From Treponema denticola (GTDB lineage: Bacteria > Spirochaetota > Spirochaetia > Treponematales > Treponemataceae): 64,000 nt of DNA. Positions 25,506 to 39,273 of the stretch are shown here, piece by piece. A program made the translations under genes and the position numbers. The number at the start of each line of letters is the position of its first letter. The stretch's first letter is position 1. The stretch is taken from assembly GCF_024400535.1 (NCBI RefSeq), contig NZ_CP038800.1, positions 2,728,001 to 2,792,000 on the forward strand, read 5' to 3'. The notes below the pieces were generated by a model. It saw only the letters and a program-made list of their open reading frames with translations, searched no databases and was not told the origin of the DNA.

Positions 25506-26787
25506 AAAACCCTCCATTATGCAGTGCACTTTTTATCGTTAAAAGTTTGGCGTTCATTTGTTTTGATAAACTCTTGTCTTTCTTTTGATCCGGTGTATAA
25601 AATAAAAATGAATGTAAAAAATTTTTGGGCTCATCAATTATACTTTCAGGTCCCAGATAAAAGGCAGATTTATGATTAAGATTTTTAAATGTATAAAAAA
25701 GTTTTTCTAAGATTTTCTTATCCGATTGTACAGGCATAAAAAAATAAAGTAAACAAGTTTTCTCATTTTCGTCATTGAGCAAAAATGTGCTTTCAATCTT
25801 ATTATGAGGTTCGAATAATTTATTTCCAATCTTAATTTGAGGAATCGAAAAAGGTTTTCGTATCAAATCTATGGATTCAAAATCATCCGGATAAATAATT
25901 TCAGAAGATAAAATTTTTTTTTCAGTATCGTAAAAACGGATATTAAAACTTATACCGTTTTTATATAAGTAAGCTGCAAAAGAAGCCGCTAGATTAACAA
26001 ATTCATCAAATTTTCTTTTATAAAATTCAAAGTCTGTATTTACATGAGGCTCTTCAATGTAGATTGTAAAAAAATTTTGGGGAGGAGGAATGAAGTCTCC
26101 CTGTTTTACGGTGAGTTCCTCAGTATGCGCATAGAGTTTCCAATTAATTTTCCTAGTATCATCGCCGGGAATATAAGGCCGTGTATCATAAAGTTCATCA
26201 TTCCGTCTAATATTTATTATATGATTTGATGTTTCATTTAAAATTTCAGGAAGAACAAAGTCTTTCATTTCGCTCAGCTCAGGATATAGAAAAATTCGCG
26301 GGATAGACGGACATTTTCTAAATAACTTAAAGGAAAAAAAACCGGCAATATCAGAAAGTTCAATATATTCATCTTTTAAAAGGAACCGGCCTCTATCTTT
26401 TTTGGGTAGATCAAAAAAGGCCTTTTCCTTTTGAAGTTTAATTCTAAAATTAAGAGATCTGCTTTTTTTATCATTCAAGTCGCTTAAAAAATTAAAAACA
26501 TAAAAGACACAAATGACTTGCGAAATAAATCTAATTAAGATTATTTCTTTTTTTTCTTGTAAAGAGCTAATCTCTATTCGGCTTTTTTTTAGTTCTACTA
26601 AAAAATCTTTTTTTTTAAAGAAAAAAAATGAAAAAAAGAGCATAATAAATGAAAGCAAAAAGTAAAGGCATAAACAAACTCCGCAAACAAGAGCAAACAA
26701 TTCACCTCTTAAAAATGCTCCTAAAAGCAAAGAAAAAGGAAAAACAATATAAACATATCCGGAAATTGTTAGTCGAAAAGCCTTCAT
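25489..26787 (-). CDS. DUF58 domain protein
   Basis: 432 residues. Two N-terminal membrane helices (about 8-50), then a cytosolic or periplasmic part. The DUF58 signature ELYDTRPYIPGDDTRKINWK and LYAHTEELTVKQ is present around residues 195-230, followed by a VWA-like region. DUF58 proteins work with MoxR ATPases and transglutaminases; both are encoded next to it on the same strand. The promoter TTGCAT-17-TAGTAT sits 6 bases before the ATG. Confidence 0.88.
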   Translation of the reverse strand: MKAFRLTISGYVYIVFPFSLLLGAFLRGELFALVCGVCLCLYFLLSFIMLFFSFFFFKKKDFLVELKKSRIEISSLQEKKEIILIRFISQVICVFYVFNFLSDLNDKKSRSLNFRIKLQKEKAFFDLPKKDRGRFLLKDEYIELSDIAGFFSFKLFRKCPSIPRIFLYPELSEMKDFVLPEILNETSNHIINIRRNDELYDTRPYIPGDDTRKINWKLYAHTEELTVKQGDFIPPPQNFFTIYIEEPHVNTDFEFYKRKFDEFVNLAASFAAYLYKNGISFNIRFYDTEKKILSSEIIYPDDFESIDLIRKPFSIPQIKIGNKLFEPHNKIESTFLLNDENEKTCLLYFFMPVQSDKKILEKLFYTFKNLNHKSAFYLGPESIIDEPKNFLHSFLFYTPDQKKDKSLSKQMNAKLLTIKSALHNGGFYVYTL

Positions 26788-26793
26788 ATTGCT

Positions 26794-26822
26794 ATACTAT
26801 CATTTTTTAAAAAATAATGCAA
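26794..26822 (-). promoter_or_regulatory. Promoter of the DUF58-transglutaminase genes
   Basis: Minus strand TTGCAT (26817-26822), 17-base spacer, TAGTAT (26794-26799), 6 bases before ATG 26787. No Shine-Dalgarno in between, so a leaderless start is likely. Confidence 0.55.
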
Positions 26823-26855
26823 GAAATCAAACAACTCTCCGCACGAATAAAAAAA

Positions 26856-26969
26856 GCCAGGCAGCATCCTACTTTCCCACTTGATCAGCAGTATCATCGG
26901 CGTAAGAGAGCTTGACTTCCGTGTTCGGGATGGGAACGGGTATTACCTCTCCACTATGGCCACCTGGCA
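26856..26969 (-). rRNA. rrf: 5S ribosomal RNA
   Basis: About 114 bases with conserved 5S segments: GGTGGCCATAGTGGAGAGG at the 5' end, CCCGTTCCCATCCCGAACACG in the middle and GGGAAAGTAGGATGCTGCC near the 3' end. The complementary ends TGCCAGG and CCTGGC form helix I. A run of seven T follows the 3' end and may be part of the terminator. Confidence 0.95.
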
Positions 26970-27081
26970 ATAAAAAACAAATTAAGGACTTAAAACTTAA
27001 AATAAGTTTTAAGTGTACTAAAAAAGAGAATGAAGAAAAAAGTTATCTTTATTTATGTATAGAAAAAAGAAACAATAATAT

Positions 27082-30042
<2,961 letters not shown>

Positions 30043-30233
30043 TATTATTGTCCCTTCTTTCTTTTATCTTTCGCTAAAAAAAAAGAAGTTTTTGTATTTT
30101 TTAAGTTTTCTTTTACACTGTAATGTTTTAATCACTACAGCGTCTTCATTCCCTTCCCTAGTTATGTCAAATATCTGTTCGCCTTTTCTTAGCGATTGGG
30201 CGAATAAAAACCTTGTCGTTAAACAAGGCTTTA

Positions 30234-30307
30234 TGGAGATAAGGGGATTCGAACCCCTGACCTACGGCTTGCAAAGCCGCCGCTCTAGCCAGCTGAGCTA
30301 TATCCCC
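30234..30307 (-). tRNA. tRNA-Ala (anticodon TGC)
   Basis: 74 bases in the 16S-23S spacer. Acceptor stem GGGGATA/TATCTCC with discriminator A, D arm AGCTCAGCTGGC, anticodon loop CTTTGCAAG with TGC, and T arm AGGGGTTCGAATCCCCT. CCA is not encoded. It is the only tRNA in the spacer. Confidence 0.97.
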
Positions 30308-30447
30308 TCAGTTGTTTTATAAAAAAAGAGTTTCAGGAAAGAACAGCAGGAAGTATCGATTTGTCTTGTGTACTTCAAGACTATTATACAAGTATTACTT
30401 GTATATTTGTAGAAGGTTAAAACAACCTTCAAATTACCCTTTCTCTT

Positions 30448-31998
<1,551 letters not shown>

Positions 31999-32222
31999 CA
32001 TTATTATTTCAATCCGCCCTTAAAGAGCGGTTGATTTCTAATTTTAGTTTGTCCCTTATATTTTAAGGAATTTGGTAAAGGCTAATCAGCTTAACCCTTA
32101 CCGGTTTTGATACTTTCCTTACCAAAAGCTTTACGCTTTGGCTATTTTGTTCTTTCCCTTCCCTCTTAGTTTCAAATATCATCCGCTAAAAACTTGTAAA
32201 AGTTATGTAGCGAGCAAAAAGG

Positions 32223-32252
32223 AGTATACAGTATTTTCTCTCTTTTTGTCAA
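32223..32252 (-). promoter_or_regulatory. rRNA promoter P2
   Basis: Minus strand TTGACA (32247-32252), 18-base spacer, TATACT (32223-32228), about 225 bases before the 16S 5' end. Confidence 0.65.
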
Positions 32253-32412
32253 GAGCTTTTTAAAAGTTTTTTTAATTTTTTTAAACTTTTTGCAGCTTTT
32301 AAACTGCCAAACTTAAGAAGCCTTGCCTTCATTAAAAATACAAGACCTTCAAAACTTTTCCAGTGTTTTCTTAGCTTTTCTAAGCTCACCGCCTTATCCG
32401 ACGGTGAGAGCG

Positions 32413-32441
32413 AATATATACCTTTCTCAAACTTTTGTCAA
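32413..32441 (-). promoter_or_regulatory. rRNA promoter P1
   Basis: Minus strand TTGACA (32436-32441), 17-base spacer, TATATT (32413-32418). A hairpin CTCACCG/CGGTGAG follows directly after the expected start. The stretch between here and the 16S gene (31999-32412) contains P2 and the leader RNA but no gene. Confidence 0.7.
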
Positions 32442-32511
32442 GCCTATTTTTATCATTTCAGCAATAAATACTGTAATTTTTTTAATCGTTTTTTATTATT
32501 TCTCTTAATGC

Positions 32512-34485
32512 TTATTCAACAGTTACATTTTTGATATATTCAAGAAAATCAGCCTTAAAACCGGAAAACTTTTTTTCAGCTTCAACAATTTTTTGTTTTA
32601 AACTATCCAAAGAATTTTCTATTTGAAGAAGTTTATTTAAAAACTGTTTTCCTTGTTGAGTCTCAGAACCCACAGCTTGAATATTTTTACGCACCCTATC
32701 TTGTTCGGCATTAAGTTCTTTTTGTTCATTTTGTAAATTAGTCAAGGAAACTTGAGCCTTATCGACCTTAACTTTTTCGTCTAAAATAGATTTAAAAGCC
32801 TTTTTTATTTTTTCAGGAATCTCAGAATTGGAAGAAATACCCATCATAGTATTATTATCCATCGTATTGATTTGTAAAATTTCGTCAAAAAGCCTTTCTT
32901 CAAGCACCTCAAGTTTCCCTTGAGCGTTAGCTTTAACATTTATGTTAAACCTATACTTATTTGAAGTCTTTTCCAACAGCGCTTTCTCATCGGCAAGATT
33001 AAAGCCTGAACTTATAGGATGTTCAACTACGATAGAACGCTCTTTTGATGCAGCATTTTTAATAGTATAAACGGAGTTTTTAGATGATTTGTGTTGCAGA
33101 TTTAGCACTCCTTTTACAATTTTAATAGTTTGGATCTGCTTGTTAAAATTTTCGGTTTTACTTCCCCGCACATCCATATCATCTCCAAAAGCTATAAGGC
33201 GCTTTTCTTTTTCCGGTAAAAACTCCAAAATAGCATCGCCGACATAGTCTCCGTTTTCAAAAACCGTAATGGGCCCTGCAGGAAACTTTAGGCCGGAATT
33301 ATTTTCGATACTGATACATAACTTAGGATGTACATCGGCCCCATAAGTCATATTCGAAAAAACCGAATATTTTTGAGCAGGAAGCGATGCAAGGCTTAAA
33401 GGAATCATAGTACTCTTCTGTCTCGGTAAATTAACGGGTTTAACGGGGGTAAAAGCAAACATTTCTCCTGCAGAGGTCTTGGCAGCAGTCTGATTTTCAA
33501 AATAAGAAGAGTCCTTGGCATCAGCCATGGAAGGAGCAGCGGCCTTTGCATAAGCCCTTCTTTCCATCATCGGTGCAGCCATAGCTTCTTCATAAGCCAT
33601 ATCATCATAAGCGGGATCAAATGTTTCAGGCCTAGCTGCCTGACCCGCAAGAATCGGAATAGTTTCGCGGTCAGTATAATAGGGCTCATATAGATTTTGT
33701 TTAAAACCTACAGGGCGGCCGCTTGTAAGAGTAAGCTTTACATCTTTCCAATCGATGTCCGTAGAGTTGTCTATTATAGCCCAAGCTTGAAATGCAGCAC
33801 TAGTATTGCCCATATCAAGCCTGTATGAAGGCTTCCAAATAGGAGCTTCCATAACATAAGAAAGCCCTATTTTACGCTCTCCCTCCGATTCTATATCTAT
33901 TGAAATCGGTTTTCTTTCCTTTGCTGAGGCTTCCAAAATTAGACCTAAGGCTTTTTGCAAATCCTCATTTCTTTGGGGATCCGTAAATTTAAAAGACTGC
34001 ACATCATTAAAAGATATAATCTTAACACCATCCGCCGAAACAATGGAAAGGATAATACCGGCTTTAGAATCTTCAATTTTATCTACACTTAAAATTTTAC
34101 CTGTAAGCTTATTAGGGGTATAAACCTCAAGCTCGGCACCTTTTTGCGTTTTAAGAAGCTTAAAAATAGAGTCATTCCCGAATAAATCGACCTTTAAACT
34201 CTGCATAGTTTTTTTAAGAGTATCTTCAGATTGATAATTTATCGATAAATTCTTTGCAGCCGGATCTTTTACAAAAATAGATTTTAAGACATCGCTTATT
34301 TGGGAAGGAAGAAACAATAAATCTATCTTTCCCGACCCTTTTACAAACCCCTCATGCTCATAATGAGCAACCCCCGATGAATAGAGAGTTACCTTTTTTA
34401 AGGGGATATCATCTTCATTAAAACCGTCAGCAAAAACCGTAGTCATACACATCATTGAAAACAGCATAAAAAAAACCTTTTTCAT
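32512..34485 (-). CDS. DUF4139 domain protein (MuiA-like), secreted
   Basis: 657 residues. An N-terminal signal peptide (KKVFFMLFSMMCMTTVFA, cleavage after FA) is followed by VTLYSSGVAHYEHEG, typical of the N-terminal beta domain, and SYVMEAPIWKPSYRLDMG with AIIDNSTDIDWKDVKLTL, which mark DUF4139. An Ala/Met-rich low-complexity insert with DDMAYEEAMAAP lies near residues 285-325. A coiled coil is near the C-terminus (about 585-645). The function is unknown. TGGAGAATG precedes the start. Confidence 0.85.
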   Translation of the reverse strand: MKKVFFMLFSMMCMTTVFADGFNEDDIPLKKVTLYSSGVAHYEHEGFVKGSGKIDLLFLPSQISDVLKSIFVKDPAAKNLSINYQSEDTLKKTMQSLKVDLFGNDSIFKLLKTQKGAELEVYTPNKLTGKILSVDKIEDSKAGIILSIVSADGVKIISFNDVQSFKFTDPQRNEDLQKALGLILEASAKERKPISIDIESEGERKIGLSYVMEAPIWKPSYRLDMGNTSAAFQAWAIIDNSTDIDWKDVKLTLTSGRPVGFKQNLYEPYYTDRETIPILAGQAARPETFDPAYDDMAYEEAMAAPMMERRAYAKAAAPSMADAKDSSYFENQTAAKTSAGEMFAFTPVKPVNLPRQKSTMIPLSLASLPAQKYSVFSNMTYGADVHPKLCISIENNSGLKFPAGPITVFENGDYVGDAILEFLPEKEKRLIAFGDDMDVRGSKTENFNKQIQTIKIVKGVLNLQHKSSKNSVYTIKNAASKERSIVVEHPISSGFNLADEKALLEKTSNKYRFNINVKANAQGKLEVLEERLFDEILQINTMDNNTMMGISSNSEIPEKIKKAFKSILDEKVKVDKAQVSLTNLQNEQKELNAEQDRVRKNIQAVGSETQQGKQFLNKLLQIENSLDSLKQKIVEAEKKFSGFKADFLEYIKNVTVE

Positions 34486-34512
34486 TCATTCTCCAAAGCT
34501 ATAGATATATTG

Positions 34513-34541
34513 ATTGTAACACAGATTAGACCCCATGTCTA
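34513..34541 (-). promoter_or_regulatory. Promoter of the DUF4139 gene
   Basis: Minus strand TAGACA (34536-34541), 17-base spacer, TACAAT (34513-34518), 27 bases before the start; divergent from the promoter at 34604. Confidence 0.55.
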
Positions 34542-34603
34542 CATATTATCAATTATCAAGGGCGTATTATTTTCAAAAAAATACAAATTCAAATTCTTCT
34601 CCA

Positions 34604-34632
34604 TTGACATATATCAAAATAAAAAGCATAAT
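34604..34632 (+). promoter_or_regulatory. Promoter directly before the TPR protein
   Basis: TTGACA (34604-34609), 17-base spacer, CATAAT (34627-34632), then 6 bases to ATG 34639. No Shine-Dalgarno: likely leaderless. Confidence 0.7.
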
Positions 34633-34638
34633 GTAAGA

Positions 34639-35979
34639 ATGGCAACAACTATTATTATTTCCTTTTTAGTTATCGTTATAGCTATAGCTATCATTGTTTT
34701 AATATCCAGTAAAAGCAAAGGATCCTCATCAACCGGTAAAAAGAAGGTTAAAGGCAGAGCTGTTTTAATGAAGGAAGCGACCCGCCGTTTAACCCAAAAC
34801 CCTCATGATACCGAAGGCTTATCTATAATGGGAGATATTTATTATCAAGATCAAGATTGGGAAAAAGCTTATTCGACTTATGCAGTTTTAATAGACCATA
34901 TGAAGGCCCTTGAAATGAGTAAACAGCTTGATATTGCCATATGTTATGGTAAATCTGCATTAAAAACAAATAGAATCCCTGAAGCAAAAAAAGGCTTACT
35001 CCTTGCTGAAACTATAAATCCCAAAAATTTTGAGGTAAGCTATAACCTAGGCTATATTTATTACCTTGAAAAAGATTATGAAAAAGCCGTTAAATATTTT
35101 AAGAGGGCTCTGATTCTTGAACCGAACAGCTTTTTGGCAACAAAATATCTGGGCTATACTTTTAAATATCTGCATAAATACAATGAGGCCTTACCGGCTT
35201 TAAAAAAGGCTCTGGATGTTAAGCCTGATGACAAAGAGGTTTTGTTTGCTATGGGAGAATGTTTTTATGAAACAGACGCTACCGAACGTTGTTTAAAAAT
35301 ATTAAATCATCTTCGAGTCGACCCTACTTTCGGCCCTCAAGCGGCATTATATACGGGTATGATCCGAGCTAAAGCAAATCAAGTAGAAAGAGCTATTGAA
35401 GATTTTCAAATAGGCTTAAAACATACAGGTATTCCCTTGGAAATATCCAATGAACTCAAATATAGGCTGGCTCAAACCTATATAAAAACTCAGGACATAG
35501 GCCAAGCTCTCCATCTTTTAAAGGAAATACAAAATGTAAGTCCGGGCTATAAGGATGCGGCAACCCTAATAATGAGATATCAAGAGTTGAACAAAAATAA
35601 AAATTTACAGATTTATTTAATGTCAGGACAAAGCGAATTTGTAGGGCTTTGCAGAAAGATTGTTGCCCGTTTTTATCCTAAAGCAAAGGTAAAAATAGTG
35701 GATATTTCCGTATTGGCAGCCTATACCGACATAGTCGCCGAAATAGACACATCCCGTTTTTCGGATACGGTTATTTTTAGATTTTTTAGATCTCAGGGAA
35801 CGGTAGGAGAGCTGCTCCTAAGAGAGCTGCATGCCCGCTTAAAAGAAGTCAAGGGCGGAACAGGTATATGTATGAGTGCAGGGACATTTACCGAAGAAGC
35901 TGTCAGGTTTTCTGAAGGAAGACCTTTGGACTTATACGATAAAACAAGGCTTTCAAGCGTTTTAAACTCCTTAAAATAA
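34639..35979 (+). CDS. Membrane-anchored TPR protein
   Basis: 446 residues from ATG 34639; the 43 upstream in-frame codons include the promoter and are not translated by this reading. One N-terminal membrane helix (TIIISFLVIVIAIAIIVLI) is followed by about seven TPR repeats (for example YNLGYIYYLEKDYEKAVKYF and ALPALKKALDVKPDDKEVLF), residues 55-310. A separate C-terminal domain (about 330-446) starting with LCRKIVARFYPKAKVKIVDI resembles a restriction-endonuclease-like fold, which I cannot name firmly. It is divergent from the DUF4139 gene and ends in a hairpin terminator. Confidence 0.8.
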   Translation: MATTIIISFLVIVIAIAIIVLISSKSKGSSSTGKKKVKGRAVLMKEATRRLTQNPHDTEGLSIMGDIYYQDQDWEKAYSTYAVLIDHMKALEMSKQLDIAICYGKSALKTNRIPEAKKGLLLAETINPKNFEVSYNLGYIYYLEKDYEKAVKYFKRALILEPNSFLATKYLGYTFKYLHKYNEALPALKKALDVKPDDKEVLFAMGECFYETDATERCLKILNHLRVDPTFGPQAALYTGMIRAKANQVERAIEDFQIGLKHTGIPLEISNELKYRLAQTYIKTQDIGQALHLLKEIQNVSPGYKDAATLIMRYQELNKNKNLQIYLMSGQSEFVGLCRKIVARFYPKAKVKIVDISVLAAYTDIVAEIDTSRFSDTVIFRFFRSQGTVGELLLRELHARLKEVKGGTGICMSAGTFTEEAVRFSEGRPLDLYDKTRLSSVLNSLK

Positions 35980-35987
35980 ATACAATT

Positions 35988-36019
35988 AAAAAGGCAGCCC
36001 GCTTTAAGGCTGCCTTTTT
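35988..36019. terminator. Bidirectional intrinsic terminator
   Basis: AAAAAGGCAGC (35988-35998) and GCTGCCTTTTT (36009-36019) form an 11-bp stem with a 10-base loop, serving the TPR gene (+) and the DUF2715 gene (-). Confidence 0.85.
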
Positions 36020-36039
36020 AATTTAACAAATAGCTAAAA

Positions 36040-36744
36040 TTACAACCTAATAGAAAGACCTAATTTTAAGTTCACACTATTGGCAAGAACATCTTTTATG
36101 CTATCGTTATTTGTATTTGAGATAGTATAAGGTATACCGGCAATCTTAAACTTCTTTTCAACCTTTAGAGGTGCAAAATAGAAAGTGTCGGCTATACCGC
36201 CGTAGATACCTATCATGTCCGTAAAGTAAAAACTTGCAAGAACATTAGCGCCCAAGCCGAACATAACATCCAACTTTTCGTATGTCAGAGCCAAACCGTG
36301 AACCTTACCGTTTTCGATAGAATGCATAGCATTTAAACCTAAACCTCCGCCTACAAAGAGGTTAAACCTCGATTTTTTAAAAAAGGTAAAGCCTGCTCCA
36401 AGCTGGCTATCGAATATAAAAGAGTTGCTTCTTGCAAAGTCCGATGCACCGCTTACATTGTTCCACAGCTCCTTATGGCTCTTTCCGGGAAAAGCTATTT
36501 GGGCCATAACATAGAATAGACCGGCTCTCAAATCCAGTGCCGCACCGGCCGCATTGTTTTCCTCTTTGACATTGTTAATTGATGCAATGATATCACCATG
36601 TATTCCAGCAAGTGTAATTTTTTTCTCTGCTTTTACAAAATAATTAGTATAAGCAGGACCGAATGAAATTGCAAAGTCTGCAAACATAAAGGCTGCACAG
36701 GCAATTATCATAATAAAAACAAAAATACTTCTCTTGTATTTCAT
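36040..36744 (-). CDS. DUF2715-type outer membrane beta-barrel protein
   Basis: 234 residues. Signal peptide to about residue 22 (IFVFIMIIACAAFMFA). The rest alternates polar and hydrophobic strands (AALDLRAGLFYVMAQIAF, FNLFVGGGLGLNAM, MFGLGANVLASFYF, MIGIYGGIADTFYF), the pattern of a small beta barrel, and ends with the aliphatic strand LKLGLSIRL. DUF2715 proteins are common in oral treponemes. GGAGG precedes the start. The function is unknown. Confidence 0.75.
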   Translation of the reverse strand: MKYKRSIFVFIMIIACAAFMFADFAISFGPAYTNYFVKAEKKITLAGIHGDIIASINNVKEENNAAGAALDLRAGLFYVMAQIAFPGKSHKELWNNVSGASDFARSNSFIFDSQLGAGFTFFKKSRFNLFVGGGLGLNAMHSIENGKVHGLALTYEKLDVMFGLGANVLASFYFTDMIGIYGGIADTFYFAPLKVEKKFKIAGIPYTISNTNNDSIKDVLANSVNLKLGLSIRL

Positions 36745-36880
36745 ATAAAACCTCCATATAAAACAAAATGATAGTATAAGTATTAACCATACTCAACCTT
36801 GCTAAAGTATAATACAATATTTAAATAATTTCAATGTTCCGGTCCAAATATTTTTTTTAATCTATAAATTGTAAGAGGTA

Positions 36881-36909
36881 TTGCCGTTTTTTATTAAAAA
36901 TAGTAGGAT
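36881..36909 (+). promoter_or_regulatory. Promoter directly before the DUF2156 gene
   Basis: TTGCCG (36881-36886), 17-base spacer, TAGGAT (36904-36909), then 6 bases to ATG 36916. An AGGATAT stretch near the ATG could also serve as a weak RBS, so leaderless status is less certain than for others. Confidence 0.5.
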
Positions 36910-36915
36910 ATATGC

Positions 36916-37806
36916 ATGAGTATACCACAGTATCCTGAATTTGCACCCATTTCGCTGGATATGCAATCTGAAATGGAATTTTATCTTCGATCGCTCCCCG
37001 ATGGAATATCGGAATTGACTTTTTTGAATTTATACCTTTTTAGGAACAATTATAAATATCAGGTAACAAAAACCGAAAAATTATTGATAATAATAGGAGA
37101 ATATAGAGGTGAAAGCTTTTTTATAACCCCATGTTGTACGGTAGATGTAGAAATAACAAAGGGATTATTGGCAAAATATAAAAAATGGATGATTCTTTCA
37201 AAATCTTTTTTGGATAATAATACAAATGTATTTAATCTGCCTTTTTTAAAAGAGCTTAAAATTGAAGAGGACAGGGATAATTTTGACTATGTTTATCTCA
37301 GAAAAGATTTAGCCGAATTAAAGGGTAAGGATTTTCATAAAAAAAAGACCCATATAAATAAGTTTGAAAAATCCTATGACAAAATAAAAATCGAGCCTCT
37401 CACCCTTGAAAATGTAGAAGATGCCAAAAAAGTCCTTGAAGAATGGAACAGTACAAAACCGGACTCAAATCCTGAAAATTCCGACTATGAAGCAGCCTTA
37501 GAAGCCCTATCAATTTTAAGCAGAACTTCAATGATGGGCATCATTCTCTATGTTTGGGATGAACCTGTTGCTTGGACCCTTGCAGAAATAACACAAAACA
37601 ATAAAACAGCCGTTATTTTATTTGAAAAGGCCTTGACCTCCTACAAGGGCAGTTTTCAATATATTAACTATGCCTTTGCGGGTTATTTGCCTGATTATAT
37701 AGAATTTATAAACAGAGAGCAGGATTTAGGCGATGAGGGCCTAAGACAAGCAAAAATGACATATAAACCGATAAAATTTATAAAAAAGTATAGAATTTTA
37801 TCTTAA
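36916..37806 (+). CDS. DUF2156 (GNAT-fold) protein
   Basis: 296 residues. DUF2156 hallmarks: SELTFLNLYLFRNNYKYQV in the N-terminal lobe, FHKKKTHINKFEKSY in the linker, and the GNAT-like second half with VAWTLAEITQNNKTAVILFEKA and YKGSFQYINYAF. The family is related to the C-terminal domain of lysylphosphatidylglycerol synthase and to peptidoglycan aminoacyl-transferases; the acceptor here is unknown. The threonine-synthase-like gene follows by 22 bases and is probably co-transcribed. Confidence 0.85.
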   Translation: MSIPQYPEFAPISLDMQSEMEFYLRSLPDGISELTFLNLYLFRNNYKYQVTKTEKLLIIIGEYRGESFFITPCCTVDVEITKGLLAKYKKWMILSKSFLDNNTNVFNLPFLKELKIEEDRDNFDYVYLRKDLAELKGKDFHKKKTHINKFEKSYDKIKIEPLTLENVEDAKKVLEEWNSTKPDSNPENSDYEAALEALSILSRTSMMGIILYVWDEPVAWTLAEITQNNKTAVILFEKALTSYKGSFQYINYAFAGYLPDYIEFINREQDLGDEGLRQAKMTYKPIKFIKKYRILS

Positions 37807-37828
37807 ATATGATATACAATAGGGGAAC

Positions 37829-39133
37829 ATGGATTTAGTAAGCACAAGGAACAGTAACAATATAGTTTCTTTTTATGAAGCAGTAACAAATTGTATGCCT
37901 GCTGACGGAGGGCTTTATATTCCGAAAGAGGCCTTAGATTTAAGCGATTGGACTTTTTATCTTAACGAAAAATCAAGTTTTACATCGATTGCAGGGGCAT
38001 TAACATCTGCCCTCCTCCAAAAAGAATTCAGTCCTGTAATTTCCGAACGCATTGCAGTTTCGGCTTTTGGGAACTACAGCCCCAGAGTGCGCCAACTGGA
38101 CGAAAAATTCTTTTTGTTGGACCTTTTTCACGGCCCTACAGGCTGCCACAGAGATTTCGGCTTTTTATGGTTTGCTTCTGTCCTTGAACATATTTTAACT
38201 ATAACCGATAAAAAAGCCATAGTTTTAGGCACAGGAACCAAAAAGAACGGGCAAAGCATGGCTGCCGCTTTTTGGAACAAAAAAAGAGTGAAGACTCTTT
38301 TAATACATCCCAAAGGTTATGCCTCCGGTATACCGGAAGAATATTTAGCCGAAAACGGAGGTTCTATTTACTCTGTAGAATGTGACGGAGATGTAAAGGA
38401 TGTCGAAAACTTAAAAAGGGCCGTATATCTTGACAGAAATCTTGTAGAAAAATACGGCCTTACCTTAGCCAATACTGTAAACATAGGCAGACTTTTACCC
38501 CAAATATTTTTCTATTTTTACGCTTTTACCCGCTTTAAAAAACACTCTTTTGGAGAAATCTATTATGCCCTCCACTCCGGTAATTACGGAAATATTGCAG
38601 CAGGCCTTTTTGCATGGAAGAGCGGTCTTTCCTTAAACGGTTTTATTACCGATTCTACGCCTGAACTATCGGTAAACAAGGATGGGGACTGCTTTTGTAA
38701 AACAATGGAAATACCTTTGAACCAAAGAAGTGCAGCAGATCCTGTAAGCCCCTCAAATATTGAGCGCTTGGAACAGATTTTTGAAATAAGCCCGGCAATT
38801 ATGAAGGCCTTGATTTTTCCTAAGCAAGTAGATCCGAAAGATTATAAGGAGCTTATTAGAAAGGCCTATCAAAGATATGGAATTATGATAGATACTTCGA
38901 CAGCCGCAGCCTATGGAGCTGCCATAAAAAGTAAAATTTTAAAAAATAAGGGGCCTGAAACCATTGTTCTTATTTCAAAGGATCATCCGGCCTTTGAAGC
39001 CGATATAATCGAGGAGGCCTGCGGCGAAAAACCTAATCAACCTGAATACATGAAAAGTTTAGACAAACCTATAAAAAAGATACAGCCATCTAAAAAAGAA
39101 ATTGAAAATATGCTAGAATATATGGAGAGGTAG
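37829..39133 (+). CDS. Threonine-synthase-like protein lacking the PLP lysine
   Basis: 434 residues with the architecture of fold-type II threonine synthase: N-terminal STRNSNNIVSFYEAV and MPADGGLYIPKE, and the active-site segment DLFHGPTGCHRDFGFLW. In active ThrC the last part is FHGPTLAFKDFG, where the Lys forms the PLP Schiff base; here it is Arg108. The usual TSGDTG phosphate loop is also changed to VLGTGTKKNGQS. It is therefore probably not a threonine synthase; a changed or non-catalytic function is inferred. RBS AGGGGAAC. It is followed by a 44-residue ORF. Confidence 0.8.
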   Translation: MDLVSTRNSNNIVSFYEAVTNCMPADGGLYIPKEALDLSDWTFYLNEKSSFTSIAGALTSALLQKEFSPVISERIAVSAFGNYSPRVRQLDEKFFLLDLFHGPTGCHRDFGFLWFASVLEHILTITDKKAIVLGTGTKKNGQSMAAAFWNKKRVKTLLIHPKGYASGIPEEYLAENGGSIYSVECDGDVKDVENLKRAVYLDRNLVEKYGLTLANTVNIGRLLPQIFFYFYAFTRFKKHSFGEIYYALHSGNYGNIAAGLFAWKSGLSLNGFITDSTPELSVNKDGDCFCKTMEIPLNQRSAADPVSPSNIERLEQIFEISPAIMKALIFPKQVDPKDYKELIRKAYQRYGIMIDTSTAAAYGAAIKSKILKNKGPETIVLISKDHPAFEADIIEEACGEKPNQPEYMKSLDKPIKKIQPSKKEIENMLEYMER

Positions 39134-39138
39134 TTTTT

Positions 39139-39273
39139 ATGTCATATAAACTTGATGGAGCCAAATTCCCCACACTTGAAGAACTGGTAGAAGCCCTCTA
39201 CCCTATTTATTCGGATAAAATGAGTGAGGAGGAATTTAAAAAATACGCAGAAGAAAACGCCGAAAAAGACTAG
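39139..39273 (+). CDS. Small acidic protein, 44 residues
   Basis: Begins MSYKLDGAKFPTLEELVEAL and ends in EEEFKKYAEENAEKD. GGAGAGG lies 9 bases before the ATG. It starts 5 bases after the threonine-synthase-like gene and its stop shares CTAG with the stop of the convergent GH13 gene. Composition (many E/K, few gaps) and RBS look genuine; no family recognised. Confidence 0.6.
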   Translation: MSYKLDGAKFPTLEELVEALYPIYSDKMSEEEFKKYAEENAEKD

